DNA of 64,000 nucleotides from the NCBI RefSeq assembly GCF_005405905.1, contig NZ_BJHU01000005.1, forward strand, positions 248,001 to 312,000, written 5' to 3'. Shown in pieces: positions 10,529 to 20,181 of this stretch (the stretch's first letter is position 1; each line of letters opens with the position of its first letter). This DNA comes from Acidovorax sp. NB1 (GTDB taxonomy: Bacteria; Pseudomonadota; Gammaproteobacteria; Burkholderiales; Burkholderiaceae_C). The position numbers and the translations under genes are program-made. The notes under the pieces are model-generated. The model made no database searches. It was not told where the DNA came from and was given only the letters and a program-made list of their open reading frames with translations.

Positions 10529-12091
10529 TCAAACCGCCGACACCTGCGCGGCCGATGCAGCACGGTCGTCGCGCGGCAGGCTGTGGGCGTCGCGGGGGTC
10601 GGGCGCGCTGGTCACGATGGAGGTCAGCGCGGGTTCGGCATGGGTTTGTATTAGTTTGGCGATGTCGGGCCGGGGCCGGGCCAGCCCTGCAATGCCCTTG
10701 AACGCCTGCTCCAGCGCATGCCCCACGCCCAGCGTGTGCCGGTCGGCGCGAAAGCGCCCCACGATCTGCAAGCCAAACGGCATGCCAGCGTCGTCCAGCC
10801 CGCACGGCAGGCTCAGCGCCGGGTGGGTGGTGAGTGTGGTCACATAGGTCAGTGCCAGCCAGCGGTAGTAGTTGGCCTGGGGCTCGCCGTTGATATGGCT
10901 GGCGAACAGCTCGGTCCATGCGAACGGCGACACGGGCGTGGTGGGCGCGAGGATGACGTCGTAGTCCTCGTACAGCTTTTGGAACCGCGCCAGGATGCGC
11001 GTCTGCTCGGCCTGCGCCCAGGCGCTGTCCAGCAGCGTCATGGCGGCGCCCATTTCGTAGTTGGCGCGGGTGTTGGGGCCCAGGGTGGCGGGGTCGCGCT
11101 CATAGGCCTCGCGCGTGCTCGCCACAAAGGCCTCGGCGCGCAGCACGTCAAAGCAGCGGTGCACATCGCCCAGGTCGATGTCGATGGCGTCGCAACGGGC
11201 AAACAGGTGCTTCATGGCCTGCACCTTTTTACGGAACACGGCGCGGATACCGTTGTCCACCGCGCAGGCGCCGAAGTCTTCGGTGGTGGCCACGCGCAAG
11301 CGGCTCAGGTCCACCGATTCGGGCAGGAGGAAACTCATCGGGTCCAGCGGATAGCTCAGCGGGTCGCCGGGCGACATGCCCGCCGATGCGGCCAGTTGCA
11401 GGCAGGCCTCTTCCACCGTCCGGCCCATGGGGCCAACCACCGAAATAGGCGTCCAGCCCAGCAGCTTGCGCGAACTGGGCACCACGCCGGGCGAAGGCCG
11501 AAAGCCCACCACGCCACAAATGGACGCCGGAATGCGCAGCGACCCGCCTGTGTCCGAGCCCGTGCACACCGGCAGCATGTCGCACGCCAGCGCAGCGGCC
11601 GAGCCGCCCGACGAGCCCCCGGCGTTCAGGTTGGGGTTGAACGGGTTGCCCGTGGCGCCCCACACGGTGTTGCGCGAATTGGCGCCTGCGCCCATCTCGG
11701 GGATGTTGGTCTTGCCCGTGACGATGGCGCCCGCCGCGCGCAGGCGTGCCACCAGCACGTTGTCCTCGGCCGGAATGTGCTCACGGTAGATCTGTGATCC
11801 ATAGGTGGTCAGCAGGCCCGCCGTGGCCTCCAGGTCCTTCACGCCCATGGGCAGGCCATGCAGCAGGCCCAGTGGTTCGCCGCGCAGCACGGCTTGCTCG
11901 GCCGCCTTGGCCTCGGTGCGGGCGCGGTCGTAGCAGGTGGCGGTGACGGCATTCACATGCGGGTTCACCGCCTCGATGCGGGCGATGCAGGCGTCGAGCA
12001 GCTCCACCGGCGAAATCTCGCGCGTGCCGATGTGATGGCGCAGTTCGTTGGCGGTCAGCTCAACCAGGGCTTCGGGGCTTGTTGTGGTCAT
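10529..12091 (-). CDS. Amidase signature family hydrolase
   Basis: A 520-residue amidase-signature enzyme. The Ser-cisSer-Lys triad is visible: Lys85 in MGVKDLEAT, the glycine/serine-rich AGGSSGGSAAA with Ser160/161, and nucleophile Ser184 in GSDTGGSLRIPAS. Length and order match the AS family, such as aryl-acylamidases and GatA-like amidases, but no gatB or gatC is adjacent, so it is not the tRNA amidotransferase subunit. The ATG at 12091 has AAGGAG upstream. It lies 34 bp after the Bug-type binding-protein gene and 16 bp before the DAO-like gene, within the dsdA operon. A role in releasing a D-amino acid from an amide is an inference. Confidence 0.88.
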   Translation of the reverse strand: MTTTSPEALVELTANELRHHIGTREISPVELLDACIARIEAVNPHVNAVTATCYDRARTEAKAAEQAVLRGEPLGLLHGLPMGVKDLEATAGLLTTYGSQIYREHIPAEDNVLVARLRAAGAIVTGKTNIPEMGAGANSRNTVWGATGNPFNPNLNAGGSSGGSAAALACDMLPVCTGSDTGGSLRIPASICGVVGFRPSPGVVPSSRKLLGWTPISVVGPMGRTVEEACLQLAASAGMSPGDPLSYPLDPMSFLLPESVDLSRLRVATTEDFGACAVDNGIRAVFRKKVQAMKHLFARCDAIDIDLGDVHRCFDVLRAEAFVASTREAYERDPATLGPNTRANYEMGAAMTLLDSAWAQAEQTRILARFQKLYEDYDVILAPTTPVSPFAWTELFASHINGEPQANYYRWLALTYVTTLTTHPALSLPCGLDDAGMPFGLQIVGRFRADRHTLGVGHALEQAFKGIAGLARPRPDIAKLIQTHAEPALTSIVTSAPDPRDAHSLPRDDRAASAAQVSAV

Positions 12092-12125
12092 CTCGGGCTT
12101 GTCTCCTTGTTCTGGTCCCACGGGT

Positions 12126-13112
12126 TCAGTCTGCGGTGATAGCGGCACGCTGTGCAATGGCGCGCATCAGCGGCAACTCCTTGTCAATCAGCTCGGCCAA
12201 TACCTTGGACGAAGCATAGGACGGCTCGAACCCCACCGCGATCATCTTGTCACGCGTTTCGGGGTCTGACACCACCTGGGCCAGCGCCAGCTCCAGCCGC
12301 GACTTCACGGCCGGCGGTAGCCCACGCGGCGCCACCATGGCCAGCCAGGTGTCCATCTCCAGGCCCGGGTAGCCACTCTCGCCCAGCGTGGGCACCTTGG
12401 GCAGCAGGGCCGAGCGTTTGCCCGAGGTCACGGCAATCGCTTTGATCTTGCCGTCCTTGAGCTGCGGCAGCGCAGCCGATACGGTATCGACGGTGAACGG
12501 GATCTGCCCGCCGAGCAGGTCGGTCATGGCAGGCGCACTGCCCTTGTAGGGCACATGCTGGATCTTCAGGCCCGCCGCGTGGAAGAACATCTCGCCCGCA
12601 AACTGCGACGTGGTGCCCGCACCAAACGAGCCATACGAATACTTGTCAGGCCCGGCCTTCACCATGGCCACAAACTGCTTCACATCTGCCACCGGCACAT
12701 CCTTGTTGGCCAGCAGGATCAGCCCCGTGCGCCCGGCGATGCCAATGGGCTCGAAGCTTTTGACCGGGTCGTAAGGCAGCTTGGCGCGCACGGCGGGGTT
12801 GACGGTGAAGGTGGTGCCCGAACTCATGAGCAGCGTGTAGCCATCGGGCGCAGCCCGCGCCACCGACGTCGCACCGATCACCGTGCCCGCCCCCGCACGG
12901 TTGTCGATCACCACGCTCTGGCCCAGCTTGTCGCCCAGCTTTTTGCCGATCAGCCGACCCAGCACATCGGTGGCGCCACCGGGCGGGAACGGAATCACCA
13001 GCGTGATCGGCTTGGTGGGGAAGGCCGCTTCCTGCGCCATAGCGGGTGCCCACGCGGTGGGGCCGAGGGCTGCACACAGTACGGCGGACAAAAGCAGTTG
13101 CTTGCGGTTCAT
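12126..13112 (-). CDS. Bug/TctC-family periplasmic binding protein
   Basis: A 328-residue tripartite tricarboxylate-transporter-type receptor. A Sec signal peptide is clear (MNRKQLLLSAVLCAALGP ... AMAQ). The mature part starts with the family hallmarks: KPITLVIPFPPGGATDVLGR, DNRAGAGTVIGA, ARAAPDGYTLLM, and later HVPYKGSAPAMTDLLGGQ. Such receptors are very numerous in Burkholderiales and often work with distant TctAB permeases; none is nearby. It sits between dsdA and the amidase, so its ligand may be the substrate of that pathway. Confidence 0.92.
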   Translation of the reverse strand: MNRKQLLLSAVLCAALGPTAWAPAMAQEAAFPTKPITLVIPFPPGGATDVLGRLIGKKLGDKLGQSVVIDNRAGAGTVIGATSVARAAPDGYTLLMSSGTTFTVNPAVRAKLPYDPVKSFEPIGIAGRTGLILLANKDVPVADVKQFVAMVKAGPDKYSYGSFGAGTTSQFAGEMFFHAAGLKIQHVPYKGSAPAMTDLLGGQIPFTVDTVSAALPQLKDGKIKAIAVTSGKRSALLPKVPTLGESGYPGLEMDTWLAMVAPRGLPPAVKSRLELALAQVVSDPETRDKMIAVGFEPSYASSKVLAELIDKELPLMRAIAQRAAITAD

Positions 13113-13178
13113 GGCGTGGCTCCGGACAAAAGGTGGAAAAGAAAGAGAGAAACGAACAAAGACGAAAGGCGCGTGCGA

Positions 13179-14543
13179 TCAGCCCTGCGCAGCCAGCACG
13201 ACACGCCCGCGCTGCACAAAGCCCTGGTACTGCGCATCAGGCACCAGCAGGCCGCCGGTGGTCCACACCAGGTGCGTGGCCTGGTGCAACACGACGTCAA
13301 TACCCGTGCTGCGCAGCCAGGCCTGCCCGGCCGTGGTGCCCGTCAGCAGGGCCGGGCCGCTGAAGCCAGCGGCGGCCGAGGGCTCGATGCGCTCGCCCAG
13401 GGCATCCAGCACCAACACCAACTGGGCAAACAGGGTGTCGTCGGCCACAGTGAACACGCCCGACAGCAGTGGCCGCATCAGCTCGGCCGCCAGCAGGGAT
13501 GCACGTGGCACGGCCAGGCCGTCGGCCTCGGTGCGGTTGGTCAGGCCCCAGTCGTACACCGATGGGTGCTCACCCACACCTTGCGTTGCATCGGCCATCA
13601 TCTGCACCATGAAACACGGCGACTGCACCGGCTCTGCAAAAAAGCAGTGCACATGCGGCCCCAGCACCTGCCGCAGGCCAAAGGTGATGCCCGCAGGCGC
13701 GCCGCCCACGCCACAAGGCAGGTAGACGATGAGCGGGTGCTCGGCATCCACCGCCACGCCCTGCTCGGCCAGCTGCTTTTGCAGGTGCAGCGCCGCTGCG
13801 CTGTAGCCCAGCAGCAGCGAGAACGATTGCTCGTCGTCCACAAAGTGGCACAGCGGGTTGCTGGCCGCCTCGGCACGGCCTGCGGCCACGGCGCGCTCGT
13901 AGTCGCCCGCGTGCTCCACCACCAACACGCCGCGCTGGCGCAGGCGGTCTTTCTTCCACTCCTTGGCATCGGCCGACATGTGCACCGTGGCCTGGAAACC
14001 CAGGGCCGACGCCACCACGCCAATGCTCATGCCCAGGTTGCCGGTGGAGCCCACCGCCACCTGGTAGCGCCCGAGCACCTCGCGCGCCTGCGGCGTTGCC
14101 AGCGCGCGGTAATCGCCGCCGGGCTGCACCAGGCCGTGCTGCAGCGCCAGCCCCTCGGCAAACTCCAGCACCTCGTGCATGCCGCCCCGCGCCTTGATGG
14201 AGCCCGCGACGGGCAGGCTGTGGTCGGCCTTGATGAACAGGCGGCCTTGCCCCTCGGCCATGCCCAGCGCGGGCTGCAGCGCCGTAGCGGGCAGCAGGGG
14301 CGACTCCACCACGCCACCTGTTGCGGCCAGCTCGGGGAACACCTGGGCCAGCAGCCCGGCAAAACGTGCCAGACGCGCCGCCGCTTCTTTCGTATCATCC
14401 AGACTAATAGTCCTGCCCAATGCGGACATCGCTGCGGCAGGCTGCGCCTTGCGGGCTGCGTTGGTCCACAAAGCAGGCTGGGCGTTGCGTAAGCGGGCAG
14501 CCAGCAAGGCATCCACGGCAGATTGGGTCCTGGCAGTCGTCAT
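13179..14543 (-). CDS. dsdA: D-serine dehydratase
   Basis: A 454-residue PLP enzyme converting D-serine to pyruvate and ammonia. The PLP lysine is Lys117 in [17 protein letters not shown], and the phosphate-binding glycines are in [12 protein letters not shown]. Other family blocks include [18 protein letters not shown] and [15 protein letters not shown]. Length is close to the E. coli enzyme. It is the first gene of an operon with a Bug-type binding protein, an amidase and a DAO-like enzyme. The LysR gene dsdC is divergent 93 bp away, so D-serine induction is likely. Confidence 0.95.
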   Translation of the reverse strand: MTTARTQSAVDALLAARLRNAQPALWTNAARKAQPAAAMSALGRTISLDDTKEAAARLARFAGLLAQVFPELAATGGVVESPLLPATALQPALGMAEGQGRLFIKADHSLPVAGSIKARGGMHEVLEFAEGLALQHGLVQPGGDYRALATPQAREVLGRYQVAVGSTGNLGMSIGVVASALGFQATVHMSADAKEWKKDRLRQRGVLVVEHAGDYERAVAAGRAEAASNPLCHFVDDEQSFSLLLGYSAAALHLQKQLAEQGVAVDAEHPLIVYLPCGVGGAPAGITFGLRQVLGPHVHCFFAEPVQSPCFMVQMMADATQGVGEHPSVYDWGLTNRTEADGLAVPRASLLAAELMRPLLSGVFTVADDTLFAQLVLVLDALGERIEPSAAAGFSGPALLTGTTAGQAWLRSTGIDVVLHQATHLVWTTGGLLVPDAQYQGFVQRGRVVLAAQG

Positions 14544-14636
14544 GGCATCTGTGTCTCGAAGAGTGTTGCCCCCATTCTTCGCCTGTCACGCCACCATCAC
14601 AAACCATTTATATTGAGCGAAACATTAGTATTAATA
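14544..14636. promoter_or_regulatory. Divergent dsdA/dsdC control region
   Basis: This 93-bp gap between the two starts is AT-rich on the dsdC side (ATTTATATTGAGCG, then ATTAGTATTAAT). A LysR-type site that serves both genes is expected here by family precedent. No exact T-N11-A box is claimed. Confidence 0.45.
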
Positions 14637-15593
14637 ATGGATATTCGCCTCTCCCCTTCCCTGCTCGCCTGGCTGCGCAGTTTTGATGCAGCGGCCCGCC
14701 ACGGCAGCTTTACCAAGGCGGCGGCCGAGCTGTGCATCACCCAGGGCGCCGTGAGCCAGCAGGTCAAGCAGCTCGAAGACTGGCTGCGCCGCCCGCTGTT
14801 CTTGCGCACGCCGCGCGCGCTGGTGCCCACGCCCGAGGGCAAATGGCTGGCCGTCGTGCTGCGCGAGAGCTTTGACGCCATCGAAAGCACCCTGGCCCAG
14901 ATGCGCCAACCGGCCGAGGCCGCCACCGCCACGCTGAGCTGCTCGCCCTCGTTTGCCATGAGCTGGCTCACGCCCCGGCTGGGCGACTTCTTTCGCCAGC
15001 ACCCGCACACCGGGCTGCGCGTGTTTGGCGAGTTCCACACGCTGGACCGCACCCGCATGGTGCGCGACGGCGTGGAAGCCGCCGTGCGCTTTGACCTGGG
15101 CGGCTACCGCGACCTCAACGCCACCGTGTTCCTCGACGAATGGCTCATCCCCGTGGCCAGCCCCGAGTTCCTGGCCCGGCACCCGCCCATCACTACGCCC
15201 GAGGATCTGCACGGCGACTGGTTGCTGCACGACGGCAGCGCCTGGGACGGCGCCGACACCTACGAAGAGTGGCAACACTGGTTTGCGCAAAGGGGCGCTA
15301 CGCCCCCACCCTGGGCGGGCGGCCAGCAGTTCAACCTGTCGCAACTCGCCCTGGGTGCCGCGCTCGCAGGCCAGGGCATTGCCATGGGCCGCGCCGCGCT
15401 GGTGCTGCAGGACGTGAAGGCCGGGCGCCTGGTGCCGCTGCTGGGGCGCAGCGTGCCATCGCGGGCTGCGTATTCGTTTGTGACCACCACCCACCCCAGC
15501 CCAGCGATGGAGCTGGTGCGGGAGTGGCTAGTGGAGGAGGCCCGGCGGTTCGGCGCCGAAAGGGCGCAGGTGCTGAAAGCGCCAGCGGTATGA
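14637..15593 (+). CDS. dsdC: LysR-type regulator of D-serine use
   Basis: A 318-residue LysR-family regulator. The N-terminal helix-turn-helix is typical (SFDAAARHGSFTKAAAELCI, then GAVSQQVKQLEDWL). The rest is the periplasmic-binding-protein-like effector domain, with ATATLSCSPSFAMSWLTPRL near residue 100. The ATG at 14637 starts exactly at the domain. Its placement, divergent from dsdA, is the reason for naming it DsdC; GcvA-like regulators look similar. Confidence 0.85.
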   Translation: MDIRLSPSLLAWLRSFDAAARHGSFTKAAAELCITQGAVSQQVKQLEDWLRRPLFLRTPRALVPTPEGKWLAVVLRESFDAIESTLAQMRQPAEAATATLSCSPSFAMSWLTPRLGDFFRQHPHTGLRVFGEFHTLDRTRMVRDGVEAAVRFDLGGYRDLNATVFLDEWLIPVASPEFLARHPPITTPEDLHGDWLLHDGSAWDGADTYEEWQHWFAQRGATPPPWAGGQQFNLSQLALGAALAGQGIAMGRAALVLQDVKAGRLVPLLGRSVPSRAAYSFVTTTHPSPAMELVREWLVEEARRFGAERAQVLKAPAV

Positions 15594-15629
15594 AATGCGG
15601 TGGGAGCAGAAGGTCTTGGTCTTCGGAAT

Positions 15630-15695
15630 ATCAGTGTTTTTGGCCACTCGCGCTTGACAGGAAAGCGCCACCAGCTATTGTTTTTGATGCATCCC
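15630..15695 (-). repeat. Family A repeat copy upstream of the MmeI-like gene
   Basis: The + strand reads TTTTTGGCCACTCGCGC, then AGCTATTGTTTTTGATGC. This is a diverged inverted family A copy. It lies in the 235-bp gap between dsdC and the restriction-modification gene. Confidence 0.55.
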
Positions 15696-15828
15696 AACAC
15701 ACCGGGGCTGCGGTGCTCCACCCGGCTGCTTCACACCATCGGCAAGGCGCTCGTACCTCTGCGTTACAACACGCATCGCCTCGTTAGACTCCCCAGCGCA
15801 CCCCGTCACGGCACTCACACCTTCACGC

Positions 15829-18800
15829 ATGACCTCTGCCAGCCCCGACACCACCACAGCCGCCGCACACGCCTTCATCCAGCGCTGGCAAAACAACACC
15901 GCCAGCGAGCTGGCCACCGCACAGAGCTTTGTGATGGACCTGTGCGATCTGCTGGGCGTAGCCAAGCCACACCCCACGCCCGAGCATGACTACATGTTCG
16001 AGCGCCCCGTCACCTTTGCCCATGGCGACGGCAGCACCAGCGCCGGGCGCATCGACTGCTACCGGCGCGGCCACTTTGTGCTGGAGGCCAAAAAGCTCAA
16101 GGCCAGCAGCCACACCAAGGGCTTTGACGACGGCCTGCTGCGCGCCCGCAGCCAGGGCGAGGCCTACGCCCGCGCCCTGCCCGCAGCCGATGGCCGACCG
16201 CCCTTTGTGCTGGTCGTGGACGTAGGCACCGTGATCGAGGTGTACGCCGAGTTCAGCAAAACCGGCGGCACCTACACCCCCTACCCCGACCCACGCAGCC
16301 ACCGCATCGCCCTGGCCGACCTGGCAAAACCCGAGGTGCAAAACCGCCTGCGCCGCATCTGGACCGACCCAGACAGCCTCAATCCCGCCCGGATCAGCGC
16401 ACAAGTCACCCGCGACGTGGCCGAGCTGCTGGCCCAGCTGGCCAAGTCCCTCGAAGGCAACAGTGCAAACTACAAACAAAATCAGGCCCTACCGACCGAC
16501 CACAAAGCCCAAGTAGCTCCTGAAACCGTAGCAGCCTACCTCACCCGCTGCCTGTTCAGCATGTTTGCCGAAGACGTGGAGCTTCTGCCCAAAGGCGCCT
16601 TTCTAGGCCTGCTGCAAACCCACCGTAACGACCCCGCCACGCTGCAGCAGATGCTGCGCATTCTGTGGGCCGACATGGACCGGGGCGGCTTCAGCGCCGC
16701 GCTGGCCAAGCCCGTGCTGCACTTCAACGGCAAGCTCTTCAAAGGCGCCGGGGAAGACGGCTACAGCCTGCTGCTCACCCCCGAGCAGGTCGATTTGCTC
16801 ATCGCCGCCGCAAAGTGCAATTGGCGCGAGGTGGAGCCCGCCATCTTCGGCACCTTGCTGGAACGCGCCCTGGACCCCACCGAGCGCCACGCCCTGGGCG
16901 CCCATTACACGCCCCGCGCCTATGTTGAGCGCCTGGTGCTGCCCACCGTGATCGAGCCCCTGCGCGCCGACTGGGCCAACGCCCAGGCCGCTGCGCTGGT
17001 GCTGGCGCACGAAGCCGCCGCGCTGCAAGGCAAGGCGATGGAAGCCAAACTGGCCGAGGCCCGCGCCGAGGTCAAAAAATTCCACCACCAGCTGTGCACC
17101 ACCCGTGTGCTCGACCCGGCCTGCGGCAGCGCCAACTTCTTGTATGTGACGCTGGAGCACCTCAAGCGCCTGGAGGGCGAAGTCGTCAACCAGCTCGAAG
17201 CGTTAGGCCACACGCAAGACCAGCTTGGCTTTGAAGGCGAAACCGTCACCCTGCAGCAACTGCGCGGCATCGAGCTGAACGAACGCGCCGCCGCCCTGGC
17301 CGAACTGGTGCTGTGGATTGGATACCTCCAGTGGCACATCCGAACCCGCGGCAACGCCGCCGTGGCCGAGCCCGTGGTGCACAACTACGGCAACATCGAA
17401 CGCCGCGACGCCGTGCTGGCCTGGGATGCGCAAGAACTGGCGTATGACGACGCAGGCCAGCTGCTCAGCCGCTGGGACGGCCGCACTTTCAAGACCCACC
17501 CCGTGACGGGCGAAAAGGTGCCCGACGAAGCCGCCCGGGTGCCGCAATGGCGCTACGTGGGCGCCCGGCAGGCGCAGTGGCCGCAGGCGGATTTCATTGT
17601 GGGGAACCCGCCGTTTATCGGTAAGTCCGCAATGCGCGATGCCTTAGGCGACGGCTACGTACAAGCCTTGCGCAACGCATGGACTGAGGTTCCAGACAGC
17701 GCCGACTTCGTCATGTTCTGGTGGCACCACGCCGCACAGCAAGTCGCGGCTGGGCATGCGCGCCGAATGGGCTTGATCACCACCAACAGCCTGCGCCAGA
17801 CCTTCAACCGCCGCGTGGTGCAGGCAGCACTAGACAAAGGCACGCACCTGGAACTGGCAATTCCCGACCACCCGTGGGTGGATGGCGCCAATGGCGCAGC
17901 CGTACGCATTGCCATGACGGTCCTCGCCCCAAGCGTTGGCGAGGGCAGCTTGATGACCGTGACCAGCGAGCAAGCGGGAGAACACGGTGAGATGGCAGTG
18001 GCGCTACAGGAGCGCGGTGGATTGATCTACGCCGATTTGAGCGTGGGCGCCAATGTGGCGGCAGTACAAACGCTACGCGCTTCGGAAGGTCTGTCTAGCA
18101 ACGGTGTCATGCTAGCGGGGAGCGGTTTCATCGTGACGGCCGAGCAAGCGCAGGTGCTTGGCCCATCACCCTTAGTTCGGCCTTATCGCAATGGCCGCGA
18201 CCTCACTGCCGAACCACGAGGCGCGCTCGTAATTGATGCTTTTGGTCTCAGTGCGGAGGAACTACGCACCCGCCACACCGGCATCTACCAATGGCTGCTG
18301 GAGCGCGTCAAACCTGAGCGCGACGCAAATCGTGATCAGCAGTTCCGCGAGAAGTGGTGGCTTCACGGCAGATCGCGTGGCGAAATTCGACGGGCTCTTG
18401 CTGGGTTGCCTCGCTACATCGCCACCGTTGAAACCGCCAAGCACCGTGCCTTCCAGTTTCTGGACGCCAGCATCCTGCCCGACCACATGCTGATCGCGAT
18501 CGCGTTGGAAGACGCCTTCACCCTTGGCGTGCTCTCCAGCCAGTTGCACATCGAATGGGCGCTGGCCACGGGCGGGACGTTGGAAGACCGCCCCCGTTAC
18601 AACAAATCCCGTTGCTTCGAAACCTTCCCCTTCCCCGACGAAGACACCGGCCTGACCCCGCAGCTGCGCGAGCGCATCGCCCAACTGGCAGAGCAGATCG
18701 ACGCCCACCGCAAGCGCGTGCTGGCGCCCGAATCCGGCAACACCGGCCTCACCCTCACCGGCATCTACAACGTGCTGGCGGCGCTGCGCGAAGGCCGCGC

Positions 18801-19344
18801 GCTCACCGCCAAAGAGAAAACCCAGCACGCCCAGGGCCTGGTGGGCGTGCTGCGCGAGCTGCACGACGAGCTGGACGCTGCCGTGCTGGCGGCCTACGGC
18901 TTGCCCGCTGCGGCCACAACCGACGACATCCTGGCCCACCTGGTGCAGCTCAACACCCAGCGCGCCGCCGAAGAAGCCCAGGGGCGTGTGCGCTGGCTGC
19001 GGCCCGACTTTCAGAATCCGCAAAATTCGCTGCAAAAACAGGAGCATCTCCCGCAAGAGCAACAGGCGGAAGAGGCTGATTCGGATAGTGAAAAACTACT
19101 ATCAAAATCAGAGCAAACCAAAACCACCCAGCACCCCTGGCCCCCCACCCTGCCCGAGCAGGTGCGCGCCGTGGCCCACGCACTGGCCGCCAGCCCCGTC
19201 CCGCTCACCCTGCCCGCCATCGAGGCCCGCTTCAAAGGCCGTGGGCCATGGAAGAAGGGCCTGCCCACGCTGCTGCAAACGCTTGAGGCTCTGGGCCGGG
19301 CGCAGACGGTGGCTACCGAGGGTGGTACAGCCTGGCGCGGCTAG
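15829..19344 (+). CDS. MmeI-like type IIL restriction-modification enzyme (single chain)
   Basis: A 1171-residue protein that joins nuclease, methyltransferase and target recognition. The N-terminal PD-(D/E)xK motif is D76-x9-E86-x-K88 (RIDCYRRGHFVLEAKK), the same spacing known for MmeI. The adenine-methyltransferase SAM motif is DPACGSANFLYV at 429, and the catalytic motif NPPF is at 593-596. Roughly residues 640-960 form the target-recognition part. The C-terminal 60 residues look like a small winged-helix domain after a Gln/Glu/Ser-rich linker. It is longer than MmeI (about 919 residues); part of the excess coincides with family A repeat copies. One polypeptide should both cut and protect DNA, so no partner is needed. 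Class I DISARM or BREX methylases were considered, but the fused nuclease favours type IIL. Confidence 0.85.
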   Translation: MTSASPDTTTAAAHAFIQRWQNNTASELATAQSFVMDLCDLLGVAKPHPTPEHDYMFERPVTFAHGDGSTSAGRIDCYRRGHFVLEAKKLKASSHTKGFDDGLLRARSQGEAYARALPAADGRPPFVLVVDVGTVIEVYAEFSKTGGTYTPYPDPRSHRIALADLAKPEVQNRLRRIWTDPDSLNPARISAQVTRDVAELLAQLAKSLEGNSANYKQNQALPTDHKAQVAPETVAAYLTRCLFSMFAEDVELLPKGAFLGLLQTHRNDPATLQQMLRILWADMDRGGFSAALAKPVLHFNGKLFKGAGEDGYSLLLTPEQVDLLIAAAKCNWREVEPAIFGTLLERALDPTERHALGAHYTPRAYVERLVLPTVIEPLRADWANAQAAALVLAHEAAALQGKAMEAKLAEARAEVKKFHHQLCTTRVLDPACGSANFLYVTLEHLKRLEGEVVNQLEALGHTQDQLGFEGETVTLQQLRGIELNERAAALAELVLWIGYLQWHIRTRGNAAVAEPVVHNYGNIERRDAVLAWDAQELAYDDAGQLLSRWDGRTFKTHPVTGEKVPDEAARVPQWRYVGARQAQWPQADFIVGNPPFIGKSAMRDALGDGYVQALRNAWTEVPDSADFVMFWWHHAAQQVAAGHARRMGLITTNSLRQTFNRRVVQAALDKGTHLELAIPDHPWVDGANGAAVRIAMTVLAPSVGEGSLMTVTSEQAGEHGEMAVALQERGGLIYADLSVGANVAAVQTLRASEGLSSNGVMLAGSGFIVTAEQAQVLGPSPLVRPYRNGRDLTAEPRGALVIDAFGLSAEELRTRHTGIYQWLLERVKPERDANRDQQFREKWWLHGRSRGEIRRALAGLPRYIATVETAKHRAFQFLDASILPDHMLIAIALEDAFTLGVLSSQLHIEWALATGGTLEDRPRYNKSRCFETFPFPDEDTGLTPQLRERIAQLAEQIDAHRKRVLAPESGNTGLTLTGIYNVLAALREGRALTAKEKTQHAQGLVGVLRELHDELDAAVLAAYGLPAAATTDDILAHLVQLNTQRAAEEAQGRVRWLRPDFQNPQNSLQKQEHLPQEQQAEEADSDSEKLLSKSEQTKTTQHPWPPTLPEQVRAVAHALAASPVPLTLPAIEARFKGRGPWKKGLPTLLQTLEALGRAQTVATEGGTAWRG
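16470..16535 (-). repeat. Family A repeat copy inside the MmeI-like gene
   Basis: AAATCAGGCCCTACCGACCG, then AAGTAGCTCCTGAAACCG, resembles an inverted family A element; compare the reverse complement of the 35.85-kb copy, GGCCGCTACCGACCGATGTG. It is read in frame (NYKQNQALPTDHKAQVAPET), between two conserved helices. Confidence 0.55.
17940..18430 (+). other. Target-recognition segment with distinct base composition
   Basis: Within the MmeI-like gene this stretch has visibly more A/T at third codon positions than both flanks, for example GGTCTGTCTAGCAACGGTG and CGTAATTGATGCTTTTGGTC. It corresponds to the part expected to read the DNA target. The estimate is by eye. Confidence 0.5.
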
Positions 19345-19404
19345 CCCGCACAGCGCCCAGCCAAAGCGAAGCGCCCTACAACAACGCACATCACCAGAGG
19401 AACC

Positions 19405-20181
19405 ATGAGCAACGCGCTGCAACCTGTTTTCAACATGCTGTTGTCCACCCTGTCGTGGCTCATCCCTCTGATGCTGGTGGTGTCGATCTTGCGCACCCCG
19501 TGGGCCAAGGGGCACATGGGTGAGTGGTTTGTGCGCTTCATGCTCCGGCTGCGCCTGGACAAGGCGGTGTACTTCCCGCTGCACAACGTCACCCTGGCCA
19601 CGCCGGACGGCAGCACGCAGATCGACCATGTGATCGTGTCGCGCTTTGGCATCTTTGCCGTCGAAACCAAAAATATGCAGGGCTGGATTTTTGGAAACGA
19701 ACGGCAGGCCGAGTGGACGCAAAAGATCTACAAGCGCACCTTCAAGTTTCAGAACCCCCTGCGCCAGAACTACAAGCACACCAAAGCGCTGGAGGCCATG
19801 CTGCAGGTACCGCCTGACACCATTCACTCGGTCATCGTGTTTGTGGGCGGCAGCACGTTCAAAACCGAGATGCCCGCCAGCGTGACGTATGGTGGTGGCT
19901 GTGCGCGGTTCATTCTGTCGTTCACACAACCGGTTTTCAACGACCAACAAGTGCAGGACTTGGTGCTGCAATTGCAAACCGGCCGACTGGCCCCCACCCG
20001 CGCCACGCATGTGGCCCATGTGCAGCAACTCCAAGAGCGCCACGACCCCAATGCGGAGCGCAAATGCCCTGCATGCGGCAGTGCAATGGCCCTGCGCACC
20101 GCCAGGGCGGGTGCGCAAGCTGGCAAACAGTTTTGGGGATGCTCAACGTTTCCAAGGTGCCGTGTCATGCAGAAGCTCTGA
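19405..20181 (+). CDS. NERD nuclease-related domain protein with topoisomerase-type zinc finger
   Basis: A 258-residue protein. One N-terminal membrane segment is visible (LLSTLSWLIPLMLVVSIL). The NERD domain follows, with GSTQIDHVIVSRFGIFAVET and KNMQGWIFG; the Asp and Glu-x-Lys are in the positions expected of the restriction-endonuclease-like fold. The C-terminal 40 residues carry a type-IA topoisomerase zinc finger (CPACGSAMALRTA ... FWGCSTFPRC). It begins 60 bp after the MmeI-like gene, same strand, so co-transcription is possible. Whether it is a DNA-processing or defence partner is inference; NERD proteins occur in many contexts. Confidence 0.85.
   Translation: MSNALQPVFNMLLSTLSWLIPLMLVVSILRTPWAKGHMGEWFVRFMLRLRLDKAVYFPLHNVTLATPDGSTQIDHVIVSRFGIFAVETKNMQGWIFGNERQAEWTQKIYKRTFKFQNPLRQNYKHTKALEAMLQVPPDTIHSVIVFVGGSTFKTEMPASVTYGGGCARFILSFTQPVFNDQQVQDLVLQLQTGRLAPTRATHVAHVQQLQERHDPNAERKCPACGSAMALRTARAGAQAGKQFWGCSTFPRCRVMQKL

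Noticed and set aside
19020..19130. A possible fourth in-frame family A copy in the MmeI-like gene (AAACTACTATCAAAATCAGA).
   Set aside because: Only one block resembles the family and the linker is low complexity. It is mentioned in the finding but not listed as a feature.
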